Part shown: in pieces, positions 36,179-38,669 of the stretch
Numbering within the stretch: position 1 is the stretch's first letter
Layout: every line of letters starts with the position of its first letter
From: Candidatus Taylorbacteria bacterium RIFCSPLOWO2_01_FULL_45_34b
GTDB lineage: Bacteria; Patescibacteriota; Minisyncoccia; Phycocordibacterales; DSPV01
NCBI GenBank assembly: GCA_001822675.1
Contig: MHRY01000013.1
Span: forward strand, 2,024 to 40,692
DNA: 38,669 nt
Reading direction: 5' to 3'
Translations under genes and position numbers: made by a program
Notes under the pieces: model-generated
Seen by the model: only the letters and a program-made list of their open reading frames with translations
What the model was told of the DNA's origin: nothing
Database searches by the model: none

Positions 36179-36253
36179 TGGGGTGACTATCGGGAGTTGA
36201 ACCCGAACTAAAAGCTCCACAGGCTTCTGTGCTACCGCTACACCATAGTCACC
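36179..36253 (-). tRNA. tRNA-His (GTG) with encoded CCA and G-1
   Basis: Minus strand G-GTGACTA...GAAGC-CTGTGGA-GCTTT...TTCGGGTTCAACTCCCGA-TAGTCAC-C-CCA. Confidence 0.9.
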
Positions 36254-36321
36254 ATGTATTCTGAATAATTTTGTCTACATTGTGCCTCTTTACCTTATCA
36301 CACCACGCAAAATGAGCGCAA

Positions 36322-36594
36322 TTACTTCCCATACAAATTTGAGTGCGTATACACATCAACAAATCGCACTGTGTCGATATCTACGAACTCGTACACCGCG
36401 CGAAGATCTCCGCCGATATTAATACTCCAAAAACCAGCGTACTCGCCGATCAATGGGTGATTATCAAGAAGTGGGTGAAAAGAATTCTGCTCAAACAAAA
36501 GTAGTCGTGCATCACACCTTTCTCGCTCACCAGCACGAAGTTTTTTGTATTGCTTCTTGAAGGAAGAATGGAATATGACCACTAATTTACGCAT
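36322..36594 (-). CDS. RelE/YafQ-like type II toxin
   Basis: 'IFHSSFKKQYKKL...NHPLIGEYAGFWSINIGGDLRAVYEFVD'. Confidence 0.88.
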   Translation of the reverse strand: MRKLVVIFHSSFKKQYKKLRAGERERCDARLLLFEQNSFHPLLDNHPLIGEYAGFWSINIGGDLRAVYEFVDIDTVRFVDVYTHSNLYGK

Positions 36595-36859
36595 GTAAAT
36601 ATTTGATCGCTTCTTTCATGGAAACAAACGCTGGAGAGAGATTTTGTCCGGCTTCAACGTCGGCAACAATCTTGCCGAGTCGACGTTCAAGCTTTTTGCT
36701 CATTTTACGCGGCACGGCAAAAACAATCCGGCGATCTTCAATAAAACGCTGAAGATTAGCATTAACCACAATTGAAAGCGGCAAACCAAGCTCGGCCGCC
36801 ACTTTTTGGGCTTTTTGCTTCACCTCTTTGTCTACTTTTACATTTAAAACAGTTTTCAT
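36587..36859 (-). CDS. RelB/DinJ-like antitoxin
   Basis: 'MKTVLNVKVDKEVKQKAQKVAAELGLPLSIVVNANLQRFIEDRRIVF'; overlaps the toxin start by 8 bp. Confidence 0.85.
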   Translation of the reverse strand: MKTVLNVKVDKEVKQKAQKVAAELGLPLSIVVNANLQRFIEDRRIVFAVPRKMSKKLERRLGKIVADVEAGQNLSPAFVSMKEAIKYLHA

Positions 36860-36884
36860 AACCGAAGTATATACAACGGTTATG
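36857..36884. promoter_or_regulatory. Probable TA autoregulatory operator
   Basis: Inverted repeat CATAACCG-N12-CGGTTATG overlapping the antitoxin start codon. Confidence 0.55.
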
Positions 36885-36898
36885 TGGTCGTCAACGTG

Positions 36899-37462
36899 CT
36901 ATTTGTAGTTAGGCGCGTGCTCAACAATGCCCACTTTGTGATTTGAGAGGCGAGCGAGGGCGTAGAGAATACTTGATAGACGATTAAGAAAAGCGAGGGT
37001 GTGTTCAGAAAGCGTGACTTCCCCACTCTCAACTGCTTGAATAACCCGCCGTTCGGCTTTCCTCGCAAGTGTACGCGAAACATCAAAAAGCGCGGCTTGC
37101 TCGGAGCCACCAGAAATAAAAAAGGTTTTAATCGGCGGGAGTTCTTGTTCAATCTCATCAATAAGCATTTCAAGTTCTTTAACCTTAAATTCTTCAATTT
37201 TTTTAGGCGCGCCGGCGAGTTCCGCTTGAACAATAAACAAATTTTCCTGTATGAGGTGCACTATGTCCCGAAAAAGCATACCGTCTTCGCCAATTCGAAA
37301 GGCCCATTCCGCCGCCGAGACTTTGCACAAACCGAGAAATGAATTGAGTTCATCCATGGCGCCAAGAGCTTCTGTTTGACACGAAGCTTTAGAGATTCGC
37401 TCTCCGGGAAGCGAATTAAATACTTTAGTGGTGCCACTGTCCCCTTTGCGTGTATAAAGCAT
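36899..37462 (-). CDS. Cob(I)alamin adenosyltransferase, PduO type
   Basis: 'MLYTRKGDSGTTKVF...GAMDELNSFLGLCK...FFISGGSEQAALFDVSRTLARKAERRVI...LNRLSSILYALAR'; ORF extends to 37504. Confidence 0.93.
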   Translation of the reverse strand: MLYTRKGDSGTTKVFNSLPGERISKASCQTEALGAMDELNSFLGLCKVSAAEWAFRIGEDGMLFRDIVHLIQENLFIVQAELAGAPKKIEEFKVKELEMLIDEIEQELPPIKTFFISGGSEQAALFDVSRTLARKAERRVIQAVESGEVTLSEHTLAFLNRLSSILYALARLSNHKVGIVEHAPNYK

Positions 37463-37748
37463 AAAGAATAGCTTCCTAGCGCCTGCCCGACTGAATACAG
37501 TCATTCCAGGCGGGCTTCGGAAGCTTCATAATCTGCAAAAGCTTTTAGATGAGAGAAGAAAGTTCAGACCCCTCCTTATCTTTTAAGCTCTCGAAGCTAG
37601 TGCAGCTTTTGAAGCTACTGTAGCTCCAAGCTATTTTTAGAGATTACTCCTCCAAAAGTAAATTGCAAGAAGAATTTTCTCTCTGATACCTTCCACCTCA
37701 CCCTTACTTAGCCGGATGGGATTTTTGGTAGCGACTGGAAAAATTGAC

Positions 37749-37820
37749 ACCCTCGGCAGGATTCGAACCCGCAAGTCCTCATTAGATATAGAGGCAGTTT
37801 ATCCGTTAGCTTACGAGGGC
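37749..37820 (-). tRNA. Divergent tRNA-Arg(TCT)-like gene with enlarged anticodon loop, no encoded CCA
   Basis: GCCCTCG acceptor, GCGGG-TTCGAAT-CCTGC T-arm, CGAGGGT; anticodon region CCTC-TATATCTAAT-GAGG. Confidence 0.65.
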
Positions 37821-38160
37821 AAGATAAAGAAACGCGCAAGGGCGTTGAACAATCTTTATTTTCTTTTCCTCGTAAGCGAAAACATAATTGTATATTAGCA
37901 AAAACAGATAAGCCCTGCAATGCAAATACTATGAGTCAAAATTGGTTCTGATTTCGCACCTCCTCCTCGGCGAAAAAACCCTCCGTCCCGCCGAAGGCGG
38001 GAATCCGAATTCGTTTGGAAAATCAGACGAAACAGCGTGGGCGTGCCTTCGGCACGCCCACTCCTTGGTTGGTTCTCAACCGTTGAGTTCCTTATTGGTG
38101 TCTGTAATTATACACTTTGCGCGAACTTTTTTCGAGCGGAAACTGAACGGATGAATCAGC

Positions 38161-38305
38161 CCCGCCACCGCCTCGCAGAGCCTCGGCGGACACCAAAGAA
38201 AAATGTTCCTTACTTTTCGGATTTGCGCGCGACCAATTTCTTCTAAAAAGGAAAGGACATTTTTCTTTGGTGCTCTGCCCTAGAAGCTTCTGGGCAGGTG
38301 GCGGG
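38161..38305. repeat. Nested long inverted-repeat element
   Basis: Outer arms CCCGCCACC (38161-38169)/GGTGGCGGG (38297-38305); inner arms CACCAAAGAAAAATGT (38191-38206)/ACATTTTTCTTTGGTG (38257-38272). Confidence 0.85.
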
Positions 38306-38505
38306 ACTAATGCGGACTCGGTTTTACGAAAACTATTTTTTGGGGAAAGGATTTCGCAAAACTTCGGCTGATTTGTTTTTGAATTTGGATGTCGCAAATG
38401 GAAAAGGAGGGGATTGGGGAGGAATCCTCCGCTTGCTCCGCTGTTTTCTTTTGGCGAATTTCGGGCGGGATTATTTGTAAAGACATCAGTTAATAATCCA
38501 GTGAC

Positions 38506-38669
38506 TTATCCTAGGATTTTTCTGTACAATGCAAGCGTTTTTTCAATCATCGTGTCAGACCTAAATTGCTTTGCAGTTTCTCTGATGGCTAATGCTAAAC
38601 GATGTCTCAAAGCTGTGTCGTTTAGTAAAAGTTTTATTTTTTCTTCAGCTTCTTCGATAGTATGAACAA
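38506..38669 (-). CDS. C-terminal fragment, probably a GT4-type glycosyltransferase; runs off the window
   Basis: Minus-frame '...VHTIEEAEEKIKLLLNDTALRHRLALAIRETAKQFRSDTMIEKTLALYRKILG*'. Confidence 0.5.
   Translation of the reverse strand, partial: VHTIEEAEEKIKLLLNDTALRHRLALAIRETAKQFRSDTMIEKTLALYRKILG

Noticed and set aside
37602-37616. GCAGCTTTTGAAGCT motif shared with 23117-23131
   Set aside because: Exact 15-nt recurrence among AGCT-rich intergenic filler; too short and low-complexity to call a defined element without genome-wide counts.

Overview
The gene content, compact architecture and intergenic palindromes look like a Patescibacteria/CPR (Parcubacteria-like) chromosome fragment; this taxonomy is an inference. 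Most of the window is housekeeping: recO, ileS, argS, tmk, glyA, thyA, folA, dCMP deaminase, rplK-nusG-secE, folD, a pterin dehydratase, a MacAB-like export operon, secreted repeat proteins, a ferric-reductase-like protein, PAP2, HTH-Fic, a RelE/RelB-type TA pair, a PduO-type adenosyltransferase, tRNA-His and a divergent tRNA-Arg-like gene. Main observations: (1) A diversity-generating retroelement at ~5.76-8.45 kb. The 126-nt TR and VR differ at 21 positions, all of them adenines of the TR coding strand. The avd-like gene is in reverse orientation and frameshifted at a C10 tract. Two identical 33-nt terminator hairpins flank the cassette. (2) A Cas2-like/PaaX-like wHTH gene (13797-14378) lies between two 40-nt perfect palindromes of identical architecture with fully compensated substitutions, forming a compact ~0.7-kb unit with no CRISPR array or cas1. 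This is the best candidate for an undescribed element. (3) An IleRS with an inserted histidine-phosphatase domain, plus several repeat/palindromic elements carried in frame in its C-terminal region. (4) A dispersed AAGGTT-N-AACCTT palindrome family found both between and inside genes. (5) Up to three orphan ncRNA candidates with promoter-like and terminator signals. No searches or folding programs were run; family assignments come from motif recognition.
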